Counted from the stretch's first letter, positions 43,100 to 50,824 are shown. The stretch: DNA of 64,000 nucleotides from Treponema sp. (GCA_017934745.1 JAGBIY010000017.1:27523-91522), one strand, 5' to 3'. Numbers and translations: made by a program. Notes: generated by a model from the letters alone, not told the origin.

Positions 43100-45676
43100 A
43101 TGAAGCCAAATTTCAGGGAATTCTTGAAGTCCCAGATAGAGAATGGAAAGCCGGTGTTTTTCGACGGTGGAATGGGAACGATGATTCAGGCTTCGGGCGT
43201 GACGGAATACGACATTCCCGAAGACCTTTCCATAACGCATCCGGATTTGATAAAGAAAATACATCGGCAGTATCTGGACGCGGGCGCGAACGTCTTGACC
43301 GCGAACTCGTTCGGGATAAATCCGCTCAAGATAGAGTCGGCCGACTACACTCTCGAAGAGTATCTGAAGGCCGAGATGAAGATAATGCTCGACGCGATTA
43401 GCGAATGCGAAAAGGACGGTAACACGGAAACGCACTATGCCGCCTGGGACACGGGCCAGATTGGCCGCCTGCTTGAGCCGATGGGCGACATGACGTTCGA
43501 CGAAGCGTATGAGGCGTACAAGGTCGCGGCGACGACGGCTGAAAAATATGGCGCGGAACTCGCCATAATCGAGACGATGAGCGACCTGCACGAGATGAAG
43601 GCCGCGATTCTCGCCGTGAAGGAGAACACGAGCCTTCCAATCGTCGCCACCCCCACGTTCCAGGAAAACCTCCGGACGCTCACGGGCGCGGACGTTCTCA
43701 CCTGCGTGACGTACCTTGAGGCTCTTCGGGTGGACGTTCTCGGATTCAACTGCGGCGGAAGCCTTGCAGACGGCGAGGAGCTTACGAGGCAGTTCTGCAG
43801 GTACTCGCACACGCCCGTCCTGATTCAGCCGAACGCCGGAATCCCGACCGTCATAAACGGAAAGGCGGTCTTCCTCGTGAACCCGGATTCGTTCGCCGAG
43901 TCGCAGTTGAAAAACCGTGTGGAAGGTGCCGTCCTGCTCGGAGGCTGCTGCGGAACGACACCCGCCCACATCGCCGCCATGAAAAAAGCCGTGCTTGAGA
44001 ACCCGAATCCGCAATTCTCCGCCGAGAGTGTCGCGGTAAAGAAGGACTTCCGCAACGTGACTTTCATCTGCTCGTACAACTCCACGGTGCAAATCGGGGG
44101 CAGGGCAGGGCCGCAGATTGTCGGGGAAAGGATAAACCCGACCGGAAAAAAGAAGGTGAAGGCGGCTTTGCAGGCGCACGACATGAATTTCGTTTTGGAG
44201 GAGGCGGAAAGCCAGATAAACGCCGGCGCGCAAATCCTCGATGTGAACGTGGGGCTTCCGGGAATCGACGAAGCTCAGACGATGGTGGACGCTGTGGAGA
44301 CGATTCAGGCCGCGTTCAACACGCCGCTCCAGCTCGATTCGAGCGAGGCGCCTGTTCTTGAGAAGGGCTTGCGGTACTACAACGGAAAGGCTCTCATCAA
44401 TTCCGTGAACGGCAGGCAGGACGTGATGGACAAAGTGCTTCCGCTCGTCGCCCACTACGGCGGCTCCATCGTCGCCCTCTGCATCGACGAGAACGGAATC
44501 GCGCCCACGGCCGAGGGAAGGTGCGCTGTGGCTAGGAAAATCATCGCCGAGGCCGCAAAGTACGGAATCTCAGTCCGCGACATCGTAATCGACACTCTCA
44601 CTCTCACGGTCTCTTCCCAGCAGAAGGAGGCCCTGGAAACCTGCCGCGCAATCTCGATTTTGAAAGAGGAGTTCGGCTCGCAGGGGCTGCAGTTCATTCT
44701 GGGTGTCTCGAACATCTCGTTCGGCCTTCCCCGACGCGACATCGTGAATTCCCGCTTTTTCTCCATGGCTCTCTACTCTGGGCTCACCGCCTGCATCATA
44801 AATCCGCTTTCCGAGCCGATGATGGAGACGTACTACGGCTACCGCGCCCTTGCCGGCTACGACGAGAACTGCCTTTCGTACATCGAAAAATACAACGGAA
44901 CGAACCCGCCAGTCTACGGCCTTGCCACAGCCGACATCGTGACCGCCAAGCAGAATTCCGCATCGAAAAGCGAATCGAAATCTACTTCCGCTTCCGATTC
45001 GGCGACTGTCAATCTTCCAAGCGACCTCTCCGACGACGAGAAGACGCTCATCGAGATGATTTGCAAGGGCTTCAAGGATTCTTCCCCGGAAATCACCCAA
45101 AAACTCCTCGATTCCGGGAAGGCTCCCGTCGACATAATCGACCGCTGCATCGTCCCCGCCCTTGATTTGGTGGGAAAGGATTTCGAGGTCGGAAAGAAAT
45201 TCCTTCCGCAGCTCCTCCTTTCCGCCGACACGGTTTCCGCTTCTTTTGGGGTGATAAAATCGTTCATGGAAAGTTCCGGCGTGGAACAGGAGGAGAAGGG
45301 CAAAATCGTCATAGCCACGGTTTTCGGCGACATCCACGACATCGGAAAGAACATCGTGAAGGCCATGCTCGAAAACTACGGCTACACGGTCATCGACCTC
45401 GGAAAGAACGTTCCGTATGAGACCGTCGTGAACACTGTTCTGGAGCAGGACATCAAGCTCGTCGGCCTTTCCGCCCTCATGACCACGACCGTGGGCAACA
45501 TGGAGACCACGATAAAGATGCTCCGCGAGGCCACCGAAAAAGCCGGCAAGTCCGTGAAAATCGTCGCCGGAGGAGCCGTCCTCACCGCCGACTACGCCGA
45601 AAAAATCGGCGCCGACTTCTACGGCAAGGACGCGATGGCGACCGTGAACATCGCCAAGCAGGTATTTGGGAAGTAG
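43100..45676 (+). CDS. metH: cobalamin-dependent methionine synthase, without reactivation domain
   Basis: An 858-residue enzyme transferring the methyl group of methyl-tetrahydrofolate to homocysteine. Domains in order: homocysteine-binding barrel (about 1-310; 'FDGGMGTMIQASG', the zinc Cys in 'LGFNCGGSL' and GGCCGTTPAH); pterin-binding barrel (about 335-600; 'VGERINPTGKKKVKAAL', 'DVNVGLPGIDE'); and cap plus B12-binding domain (about 640-858; 'DIHDIGKNIVKAML' with the cobalt-ligating His). The AdoMet-dependent reactivation domain of E. coli MetH (about 330 residues) is absent, so a separate protein would be needed. It ends at a strong terminator. Confidence 0.94.
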   Translation: MKPNFREFLKSQIENGKPVFFDGGMGTMIQASGVTEYDIPEDLSITHPDLIKKIHRQYLDAGANVLTANSFGINPLKIESADYTLEEYLKAEMKIMLDAISECEKDGNTETHYAAWDTGQIGRLLEPMGDMTFDEAYEAYKVAATTAEKYGAELAIIETMSDLHEMKAAILAVKENTSLPIVATPTFQENLRTLTGADVLTCVTYLEALRVDVLGFNCGGSLADGEELTRQFCRYSHTPVLIQPNAGIPTVINGKAVFLVNPDSFAESQLKNRVEGAVLLGGCCGTTPAHIAAMKKAVLENPNPQFSAESVAVKKDFRNVTFICSYNSTVQIGGRAGPQIVGERINPTGKKKVKAALQAHDMNFVLEEAESQINAGAQILDVNVGLPGIDEAQTMVDAVETIQAAFNTPLQLDSSEAPVLEKGLRYYNGKALINSVNGRQDVMDKVLPLVAHYGGSIVALCIDENGIAPTAEGRCAVARKIIAEAAKYGISVRDIVIDTLTLTVSSQQKEALETCRAISILKEEFGSQGLQFILGVSNISFGLPRRDIVNSRFFSMALYSGLTACIINPLSEPMMETYYGYRALAGYDENCLSYIEKYNGTNPPVYGLATADIVTAKQNSASKSESKSTSASDSATVNLPSDLSDDEKTLIEMICKGFKDSSPEITQKLLDSGKAPVDIIDRCIVPALDLVGKDFEVGKKFLPQLLLSADTVSASFGVIKSFMESSGVEQEEKGKIVIATVFGDIHDIGKNIVKAMLENYGYTVIDLGKNVPYETVVNTVLEQDIKLVGLSALMTTTVGNMETTIKMLREATEKAGKSVKIVAGGAVLTADYAEKIGADFYGKDAMATVNIAKQVFGK

Positions 45677-45679
45677 GGG

Positions 45680-45722
45680 AAAGCCCGCCCAATAGTTGAT
45701 GGCTTTTGGGCGGGCTTGTTTC
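45680..45722 (+). terminator. rho-independent terminator after metH
   Basis: AAGCCCGCCC and GGGCGGGCTT form a 10-bp stem with a roughly 17-base loop, then GTTTCG. Its first 13 bases, AAAGCCCGCCCAA, recur at 47093-47105 beyond the HNH gene. Confidence 0.8.
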
Positions 45723-45798
45723 GTTCGTTGCGTTGTGAAAATTTGGCTTTTGCAAGACGAAATTTGACACTATTTTATCCTACTGTAGAATCTTTAGT

Positions 45799-47079
45799 AT
45801 GAACGCAAAAAACGACAACACTAAGAGAGAAAAAAAAGAGCCTCGTCACTTTTCAGATAACGACAGCGCAGAATTGTATTACAACGAATATGCAATGTGC
45901 CAAATGACTGGAAAAGTGCTTTGGCTTTTGGATAAAGGAATTGTTAATTGGGACAATATTCAAGTTGACCATATTTTGCCGTGGTCAAAAGGCGGAAAAT
46001 CTGATTTGTCAAATGCGGCATTGCTAGGCAGTCATTCAAATTACAACGCCAGCGATACAAAGAACAAAGCCTATATTTTTGACAAAGGGCTTCCGACGGA
46101 TTGGTATTTTTCTGTAAACACAAAGATTTTAGACACACATAAAAAACAACTTTTGAAGTTTGTCCGCCTTTTGAGTTCCGATTTTTATTTTGAGAGGGCA
46201 CTAGAATCGTTTTTGTTCGGAATGGAATTTCGCAGAAATCCAACCCGTGTTACAGGAAAAACAAAAGACCGAACCGATGAGTATTATGCAAAAAGTGTCG
46301 TTAATTGGCTTCAAAAATGGGAAAAAGCAAAAGAGCCGAATTGGACATCTTTTGAAGAGCGAGAACTTTTGGAGCCAAATCTTGAAGCCGACCAACAGAT
46401 TATGCTTAAAGTTCGTGATGCAAAAACTGTTGATGATGTTATGAAACTGTATGATGAGCTTGAGCCGTTTTATCTTCATCTTTTCAAGTGCCACGATGCT
46501 TTTAATAGAGGGTACAGAAGAATTTTCTATAATTTTGTAAAGTGTACACGTTTCAGTTTTGACGGTGGACTTTCTGATTATGTGCAAAACGCTTTTAAAC
46601 CGCTAATTGATTTGCTCGAAGATGAAAAAACGTTGCCACGCTACAAGAACGATGTTTTGGACACAATCGAGTTCTTGAAAATTTATTGTAGCAGGATATA
46701 CACATATCGTTTTCAAGATTCAGAAGATGATGAGATAAAAATGAAATTCTTTGTTGCAACATACAAAAGCGTTCTGAATCGTGGGAAAGAGCCTAAAGAT
46801 TTTTATTTGCAGACAACCTCTGAGATTTTGGAAAAAGATTTTTCCAAAAAGCTGATTGATGACAATTTTAGTTATGCCTTTGATATAAAGAAAAAAGATG
46901 AGAATTGCGAATTTGCAAGCGAAGAAGTTGACCAAGAAAATTTTTTCAATACTCTCCTTTTGCAAAACGAATTGAATGTTATCTTTTTGGTGAATGATGA
47001 TGAGTTTGCAGAACAGCACAAGCAGCTGATAAAAGACTGTGTGTCAAAATATCTTGATGCTGATGTGCAATATTTATAA
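45799..47079 (+). CDS. HNH endonuclease-domain protein
   Basis: A 426-residue AT-rich gene. An HNH core lies near residues 30-90: a Cys/Thr-containing 'YAMCQMTGKVLWLLDKG', then 'VDHILPWSKGGKSDLSNAAL' and 'SHSNYNASDTKNK', the arrangement of Cas9/McrA-like HNH nucleases. The remaining 300 residues are helical with acidic and aromatic patches and match nothing that I recognise. There is no signal peptide and no partner gene. It is probably a single-gene DNA nuclease of defence or selfish type. A 13-bp direct repeat flanks the gene, and the base composition differs from metH next door. Confidence 0.75.
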   Translation: MNAKNDNTKREKKEPRHFSDNDSAELYYNEYAMCQMTGKVLWLLDKGIVNWDNIQVDHILPWSKGGKSDLSNAALLGSHSNYNASDTKNKAYIFDKGLPTDWYFSVNTKILDTHKKQLLKFVRLLSSDFYFERALESFLFGMEFRRNPTRVTGKTKDRTDEYYAKSVVNWLQKWEKAKEPNWTSFEERELLEPNLEADQQIMLKVRDAKTVDDVMKLYDELEPFYLHLFKCHDAFNRGYRRIFYNFVKCTRFSFDGGLSDYVQNAFKPLIDLLEDEKTLPRYKNDVLDTIEFLKIYCSRIYTYRFQDSEDDEIKMKFFVATYKSVLNRGKEPKDFYLQTTSEILEKDFSKKLIDDNFSYAFDIKKKDENCEFASEEVDQENFFNTLLLQNELNVIFLVNDDEFAEQHKQLIKDCVSKYLDADVQYL

Positions 47080-47092
47080 ATCGAACGGATAA

Positions 47093-47128
47093 AAAGCCCG
47101 CCCAAAGCTGACAACTTTCGATGGCGGG
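47093..47128 (-). terminator. terminator of the lipoprotein gene on the minus strand
   Basis: On the minus strand CCCGCC pairs with GGGCGGG across about 20 bases and is followed by CTTTTTATCC. Plus-strand bases 47093-47105 repeat the start of the metH terminator. Confidence 0.6.
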
Positions 47129-47173
47129 ATGTGCAATCCGCATCCAGCCGAAGCCTGCGCACGCAGCTGAAAT

Positions 47174-48109
47174 CTATTTCACGAGCGTGTAGGTAGTGCC
47201 TGAGCCTGAGCTTTGTTCAAGCTCGTAAGCCGTGCCCGTTTTGATTACATCGGGCACTCCGCCTGGAATCTCTGTGAACGTGAGCGTCACCTTGCAGCCG
47301 CTTGTCCCGATTCCTTCCGTGGTGTACGTTCCTGTTACTGTGCCGAGTTTTGTAGCGTCGCCCCAGTCTTCTCCTCTTGGTCTTTTCTGAGAATACATGT
47401 TTCCTCTGAATGTTTTCGCCTCGCTGTTGAACGAGAGGAAGTATTCGTATCGGTACATGTTCTCGGAGTCTTCAAGCCAAATATCGTAAGACCGAACACG
47501 TCCATAAGTGTACTCTTCCGTAAGCTCGCTTTCGTCAATGTTTTTGTAAAAACTGCATTTTGTCGGAAGATTTCCGTCGAAGTAGTCTTCAAGCTTGAGA
47601 GAGCCGTCATCGTCTATCGTGTATTTGTTCACTTCGAGTGTGGAAAACTCTTGCTTGACGTCTTCAAGTTCACATTCTATTGTCGCTTCGGATACGCTCC
47701 ACCCCTCTTCCTCACTCTCTTTTTTCATCTCTTCTTCGTATTCCTCCACGCTTGACCACGAAATCGTCTCCCCATCTTCTGTCCAGCCCTCGGACTGAAG
47801 CGCGAGGTAGAGGAGATTCTGGTTCGCGTCGTAGGAATACTTGTATGTTTCAATATATTTGGAATCGGTTTCGCTTTCAGTGTATGTCGCTGTCGTGTCG
47901 GTGAACGCCCACGAGCAATCGTACCCAGTAGCTTCATATTGCCACGTCTTTCCTTTGAGCGGGTTCTCGCCCACGCTTTCGGGCAGTGTCACGTACTCCG
48001 TTCCGTTTTTGCCGTCATCCTCGTCGTCGGAGCAGGACGCGAAGAGCGCGGTCGTCGCAAGGAGCGCGGCGGCAGAGAGGGCTGCAAGGATTTTCTTTGA
48101 GAGTTTCAT
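47174..48109 (-). CDS. lipoprotein, full-length paralogue of the gene at 63764
   Basis: A 311-residue lipoprotein. The signal is 'ILAALSAAALLATTALFASC' with the lipidation Cys near residue 26, followed by an acidic Asp/Glu/Gly linker. The mature protein is beta-rich, acidic and rich in Tyr/Thr/Ser, with a late 'TKLGTVTGTYTTEGIGTSGC' segment like lipocalin-type or small barrel proteins. No family is recognised. Its first 80 residues and about 150 bases of leader are nearly identical to the truncated gene at 63764. GGAGG lies well placed before the ATG. Probably an envelope protein specific to this lineage. Confidence 0.75.
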   Translation of the reverse strand: MKLSKKILAALSAAALLATTALFASCSDDEDDGKNGTEYVTLPESVGENPLKGKTWQYEATGYDCSWAFTDTTATYTESETDSKYIETYKYSYDANQNLLYLALQSEGWTEDGETISWSSVEEYEEEMKKESEEEGWSVSEATIECELEDVKQEFSTLEVNKYTIDDDGSLKLEDYFDGNLPTKCSFYKNIDESELTEEYTYGRVRSYDIWLEDSENMYRYEYFLSFNSEAKTFRGNMYSQKRPRGEDWGDATKLGTVTGTYTTEGIGTSGCKVTLTFTEIPGGVPDVIKTGTAYELEQSSGSGTTYTLVK

Positions 48110-48287
48110 GTTTTTTCCTCCGTTTGATGTTGTCGTTTTGGCTGAAATTCAAGTTGTTTTTCAGCCAAAAACACTATATAAAAAAAAAGTAGACGGACAA
48201 GGCGGAGCCTGAATCCGCTTCTGGACACGAGGATAAAGCATTTGGATATCAAATCTTGATAGTGTGTGGGGGAAAATTTGTTGAAAA

Positions 48288-48374
48288 ACAGGATAAATAG
48301 AGCCTTTTTCAAAATCTGTGGATTTTTGCGGGAAAGTCCGATATATTTAGAAAAGAAGCACAGCCACGGGAACG
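48288..48374 (+). repeat. flank repeat A of the peptide loci (copy at 49973-50058)
   Basis: Begins ACAGGATAAATAGAGCC and runs through GATATATTTAGAAAAGAAGC to CACGGGAACG. The other copy starts inside the last codons of the XRE gene at 49652. Here only the last codons (ACAGGATAA) remain, as if an XRE gene had been lost from this position. Confidence 0.75.
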
Positions 48375-48772
48375 CAGCGAACGTTCCCCGGAATTACGGT
48401 TGGTCTTCGTATTGTTGGTTAGAAACCGCCAAGTTCGGAAGACTTAGGCGGTTCTTTTTTTACCCTTTACTTTTTGAGGTAAGAGTATGCTGCTAAAACT
48501 TAGGTGAGTCCTAATCGTTGCCGATTGGATGCAGCATCGCCAAGAATCGCAAATACGATTCTTGCGCACTAATGTTCGTCGATGCGAAAGAATTGCTCCG
48601 CAATTCTTTGCGAGCTTGCAGTCAATCCGCAATCACCTAGGATTAATTTGGACCTTGGCAAGCTTCCATTGCAGACCTCCTCAAATTCGGATTCCGCCGC
48701 ATTCCTGCGCCGGTAGAGTTTGAAGAGCAACCGCCAATTCCTTCGGAAATTTTCCTATGACTGTGCGTTTTT
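48350..48772 (-). other. structured small-peptide locus, copy 3 (degenerate)
   Basis: Minus-strand counterpart of loci 1, 2 and 4. It keeps the segment GGCGGTTGCTCTTC, a ribosome-binding site GAGGAGG with ATG at 48669, the post-ORF hairpin AACCGCC-t-AAGT/ACTTGGCGGTT, and GAAGACCAACC with the following 3' stem. The ORF now stops after eight codons (M-E-A-C-Q-G-P-N). The space where the peptide should be is filled by a hairpin-rich repeat (48590-48664 and adjacent AAGAATCGC/GCGATTCTT-type arms). The RNA frame is conserved while the peptide is lost. Confidence 0.5.
48590..48664 (+). repeat. hairpin repeat inserted in peptide locus 3
   Basis: Diverged copy of 2703-2776 in the same orientation: GAATTGCtccGCAATTC hairpin, CACCTAGGATT and CTTGGCA. 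It occupies the region where locus 3 should encode its peptide. Confidence 0.45.
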
Positions 48773-48850
48773 ATTTTCGGATTTTTTTTCTGAGAATTTG
48801 AGGTGCGCTTTTTTGTTGTCGTCTGCGCAACCGGGGGGGAAATGTAGAAA

Positions 48851-48887
48851 GAAAGGAACCAACCCGACAGTTGACGCGGTTGGAATT
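48851..48887 (-). repeat. 37-bp repeat (copy on the plus strand at 63553-63589)
   Basis: In minus orientation it reads AATTCCAACCGCGTCAACTG then TCGGGTTGGTTCCTTTC, with CCAACC/GGTTGG inverted arms. A partial copy lies upstream of locus 4 (50450-50475). The plus-strand copy at 63553 precedes the second lipoprotein gene. Bases 48773-48850 and 48888-49039 hold nothing else that I can name. Confidence 0.7.
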
Positions 48888-49039
48888 ACATGGCCAACTC
48901 TTTGGTCAATTATTCAGCAGGCGGGAACATCACATCTTTCACGGCAAAATTCTCATTGAGAATTTTGCCGTTTACGCATAAAACGAACAGGAGCGGGCTG
49001 TTCAAAACGATGACGACGCGTCTCCTGTTCTGCCCTCGA

Positions 49040-49291
49040 TCAATCCTGATGATTGTTTCTACCGTCAGGCCAAAGAAGTCGAGCTTTTCCATCGTTCGTT
49101 TCTATAATGACATCGCCGCCAAGTGGATTTTTTTCGATAATTCTAGTAGCACAATTTATAGCTTCGTCCAAAGTCAATGATTGCCCCCTCCATGGGTCTT
49201 TTTCACCGTCATCGCTGAAAAAGACATCATACAGTCCTGGATGAAATTCTTCTTCCCTGACATAAATTACTAAGAATTTTTCCATTTTCAT
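49040..49291 (-). CDS. small protein, distantly DUF2188-like
   Basis: An 83-residue protein. It begins with a strand (MEKFLVIYVREEEFHPGLYD), then an amphipathic helix 'TLDEAINCATRIIEKNPLGG' and a closing 'DVIIETNDGKARLL'. The strand-helix-strand order with an acidic helix is similar to the DUF2188 protein encoded 14 bases away at 49306-49503, though without the Gly-Lys-Trp signature. AAGGA precedes the start. Both genes are transcribed away from the XRE gene at 49652, whose operator lies in the shared upstream region. Confidence 0.55.
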   Translation of the reverse strand: MKMEKFLVIYVREEEFHPGLYDVFFSDDGEKDPWRGQSLTLDEAINCATRIIEKNPLGGDVIIETNDGKARLLWPDGRNNHQD

Positions 49292-49305
49292 ACTTTCCTT
49301 TTTTT

Positions 49306-49503
49306 CTAATCCGAAACATGCTCCGTAGACTGTCCTTCATCGCTTTGATAAATGATATCTCCGCCCTCGCCGCTGTTTCTGATAATTTCCCGTGCGCGTG
49401 CAGATGCACTTTGTTTTGATTGATTTTTTACTTCATAATTCTGCCTTCCATCAATCCAAACATCCCACTTGCCTTCCTCATTTTGAGATACATAACCGAC
49501 CAT
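49306..49503 (-). CDS. DUF2188-type small protein
   Basis: A 65-residue protein starting MVGYVSQNEEGKWDVWIDG, with a helix 'QSKQSASARAREIIRNSGEG' and a closing 'GDIIYQSDEG' strand. Length and pattern match the protein at 390-587 (MNYIIIEKADGKWDVRKKGS). I chose this start because AAGGAG lies seven bases upstream; a longer frame adds 22 residues without similarity. It is divergent from the XRE gene at 49652. Function of the family is unknown; here it recurs with XRE regulators and the hydrophobic-peptide loci. Confidence 0.65.
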   Translation of the reverse strand: MVGYVSQNEEGKWDVWIDGRQNYEVKNQSKQSASARAREIIRNSGEGGDIIYQSDEGQSTEHVSD

Positions 49504-49563
49504 GCAAAACTCCTTTTTCCTTTTACAAGAATCAAAAATTTTATCAAGTTTGAATATGTAATT

Positions 49564-49609
49564 ATTCAAAACTTAATATAAAACTAAGTATAATTATTGA
49601 GTTTTGAAT
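49564..49609. promoter_or_regulatory. 10-bp inverted repeat enclosing a promoter, likely XRE operator
   Basis: ATTCAAAACT (49564-49573) and AGTTTTGAAT (49600-49609) are exact inverted arms, and a TATAAT (49589-49594) lies between them. Arm length and spacing resemble the element before the paralogous XRE gene (1688-1730). It is well placed to repress both the XRE gene and the divergent DUF2188 genes. Confidence 0.5.
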
Positions 49610-49651
49610 TGTCAAACAAAAATTTCTAGGCATTTATGAATAATAAAAGGC

Positions 49652-49981
49652 ATGGGATTCAGGGAAAATCTAAAAGAAGAGTTGACTTTTCAGGACATAA
49701 AGGTGAAGGAACTTGCGGAGATGACGGGAATAAGCAAGCACACGCTCGACCATTATCTTGCTACTAATGGAAGCCAGCCGCAAGCGGAACTTGCCGTGAA
49801 AATCGCGCATGCGCTGCATACTTCCGTCGAGAATCTTGTCTGCGGAAAAAGTTTTGAACCGTCCTTAGAAAAAATCCCGAATGAAACCGACATGAACATA
49901 GTCATCAACGAACTTCGTCAACTCCGCGAAAACGACTTCATGTTCGTGAAAAAGTTGGTTCACATGCTCAAGACAGGATAA
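49652..49981 (+). CDS. XRE-family regulator, paralogue of the gene at 1803
   Basis: A 109-residue protein with helix-turn-helix segments 'IKVKELAEMTGISKHTLDHY' and 'AELAVKIAHALHTSVENLVC', followed by a C-terminal helix ending 'NDFMFVKKLVHMLKTG'. It shares its plan and several exact words with the regulator at 1803-2147. Its last codons lie within a repeat (49973-50058) that also flanks the degenerate peptide locus 3. It converges on peptide locus 4, whose predicted 3' end lies about 50 bases away. A start codon with GTG is not needed; the ATG lies after an AAAAGGC. Confidence 0.8.
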   Translation: MGFRENLKEELTFQDIKVKELAEMTGISKHTLDHYLATNGSQPQAELAVKIAHALHTSVENLVCGKSFEPSLEKIPNETDMNIVINELRQLRENDFMFVKKLVHMLKTG

Positions 49982-50058
49982 ATAGAGCCTTTTCAAAATC
50001 TGTGGATTTTTGCGGGAAAATCCGATATATTTAGAAAAGAAGCACAGCCACGGGAACG
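49973..50058 (+). repeat. flank repeat A, copy at locus 4
   Basis: Matches 48288-48374 with one base missing from a T run and one substitution. It covers the end of the XRE gene and the predicted 3' end of peptide locus 4. Confidence 0.75.
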
Positions 50059-50372
50059 CTCCAACGTTCCCCCAGAACTACGGTTGGTCTTCATCCAAGT
50101 TTTGATGTCGCTATGGACACCGCCGCTTAGTGTTTCGGACTAGGCGGCTATTTTTTGCTCCTCTTGCTTTTTGTGCGAAGAGAGGTGCGTTCTACCAGAC
50201 TTGATAACCGACTGAGAACAGGACGATTATCGCAAAAATCAAAACGATTTTCTGTACTGACACCGCACGCCTCCCAAACTTGAAATATGCCTCCGCCTTA
50301 CGGCGTGACACTAGAGCTGGAAGACCCACCGCCAATTCCTTCGGAAATTTTCCTATGACTGTGCATTTCTAT
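50033..50372 (-). other. structured small-peptide locus, copy 4
   Basis: Minus-strand unit of about 340 bases with the same order of parts: GCACAGTCATAGGAAAATTT and CCGAAGG at the 5' part, CGGTGGGTCTTC (complementary to GAAGACCAACCG near the 3' end with one mismatch), the peptide ORF 50192-50263, hairpin GCCGCCTAGT/ACTAAGCGGC, a GGGAACG/CGTTCCC hairpin and a final CTTCTTTTC. The 5' part follows the copy 3 type, the post-ORF hairpin the copy 2 type, so the copies are mosaic. The 160 bases upstream, to 50542, hold repeat DNA and the promoter of the next gene. Confidence 0.58.
50192..50263 (-). CDS. 23-residue hydrophobic peptide, toxin-like (copy 4)
   Basis: GTG start with GGGAGG six bases upstream, exactly the spacing seen at 2333 and 2947. 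It reads M-S-V-Q-K-I-V-L-I-F-A-I-I-V-L-F-S-V and ends GYQVW. The single charged residue sits before an unbroken hydrophobic stretch. Conservation of length, of G-Y-x-x-W and of the surrounding RNA elements on the opposite strand and 47 kb from the other copies supports a real gene family. Activity at the membrane is the expected property; toxicity is untested. Confidence 0.6.
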   Translation of the reverse strand: MSVQKIVLIFAIIVLFSVGYQVW

Positions 50373-50542
50373 TTTCGGATTTTTTTTCTGCTGATTTGAG
50401 GTGCGCTTGTTTTGTTTTCGTCAACGCAACCGGGAAAATGCCGATATGGAAAGAACCAACCCGACAGCGTTCACTTGCTTCGTACTATGGAAACTCGATA
50501 TTTAGGCTATAGAATATGCTATAATTTTATTGGAGGTGCTAT

Positions 50543-50764
50543 ATGTCATACGAAGCAGTTATTGAACAAGTCAGGACATTGCCCGAATCTCTTTTGACAT
50601 CAGTTTCAGCTTTTATTAAGTTGCTTGAGACAGAACAGGGGGAAGTTTTTACAGTACAAACAATTCCTCAGACAAAGCATAAACAGGCATTTTTCGATTT
50701 AGCTGGTAAAATCCATCTTGATTCTTCCTCTGTTACAGAACTTCGCGAGGCAAGTCTTTATTGA
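50543..50764 (+). CDS. DUF2281-like antitoxin without visible toxin
   Basis: A 73-residue protein. The N-terminal helix-turn-helix-like segment 'EQVRTLPESLLTSVSAFIKL' then L-E-T-E is the DUF2281 pattern (I-x-x-L-P-x-x-x-x-x-x-V-x-x-F-I-x-x-L), found in antitoxins of VapB/RelB-like pairs. The C-terminal part contains 'FFDLAGKIHLDSSSVTELRE', like the toxin-binding tail. TGGAGG precedes the ATG and a TATAAT lies at 50520-50525. No toxin gene follows; the next element is a terminator. It may be an orphan antitoxin. Confidence 0.6.
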   Translation: MSYEAVIEQVRTLPESLLTSVSAFIKLLETEQGEVFTVQTIPQTKHKQAFFDLAGKIHLDSSSVTELREASLY

Positions 50765-50787
50765 AGTTATTTAGTTTATAAATCTGT

Positions 50788-50824
50788 AAGAAACCCAAGC
50801 ATATTCTTCATGCTTGGGTTTCTT
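50788..50824. terminator. 15-bp stem between converging genes
   Basis: AAGAAACCCAAGCAT and ATGCTTGGGTTTCTT form a perfect stem with a 7-base loop between the antitoxin-like gene and uxaA. T runs are short on both sides. Confidence 0.75.

Noticed and set aside
42956-44455. 499-codon open frame on the minus strand opposite metH
   Set aside because: metH is unmistakable on the plus strand; the antisense protein has shadow-like composition and spans the RloB end and metH leader.
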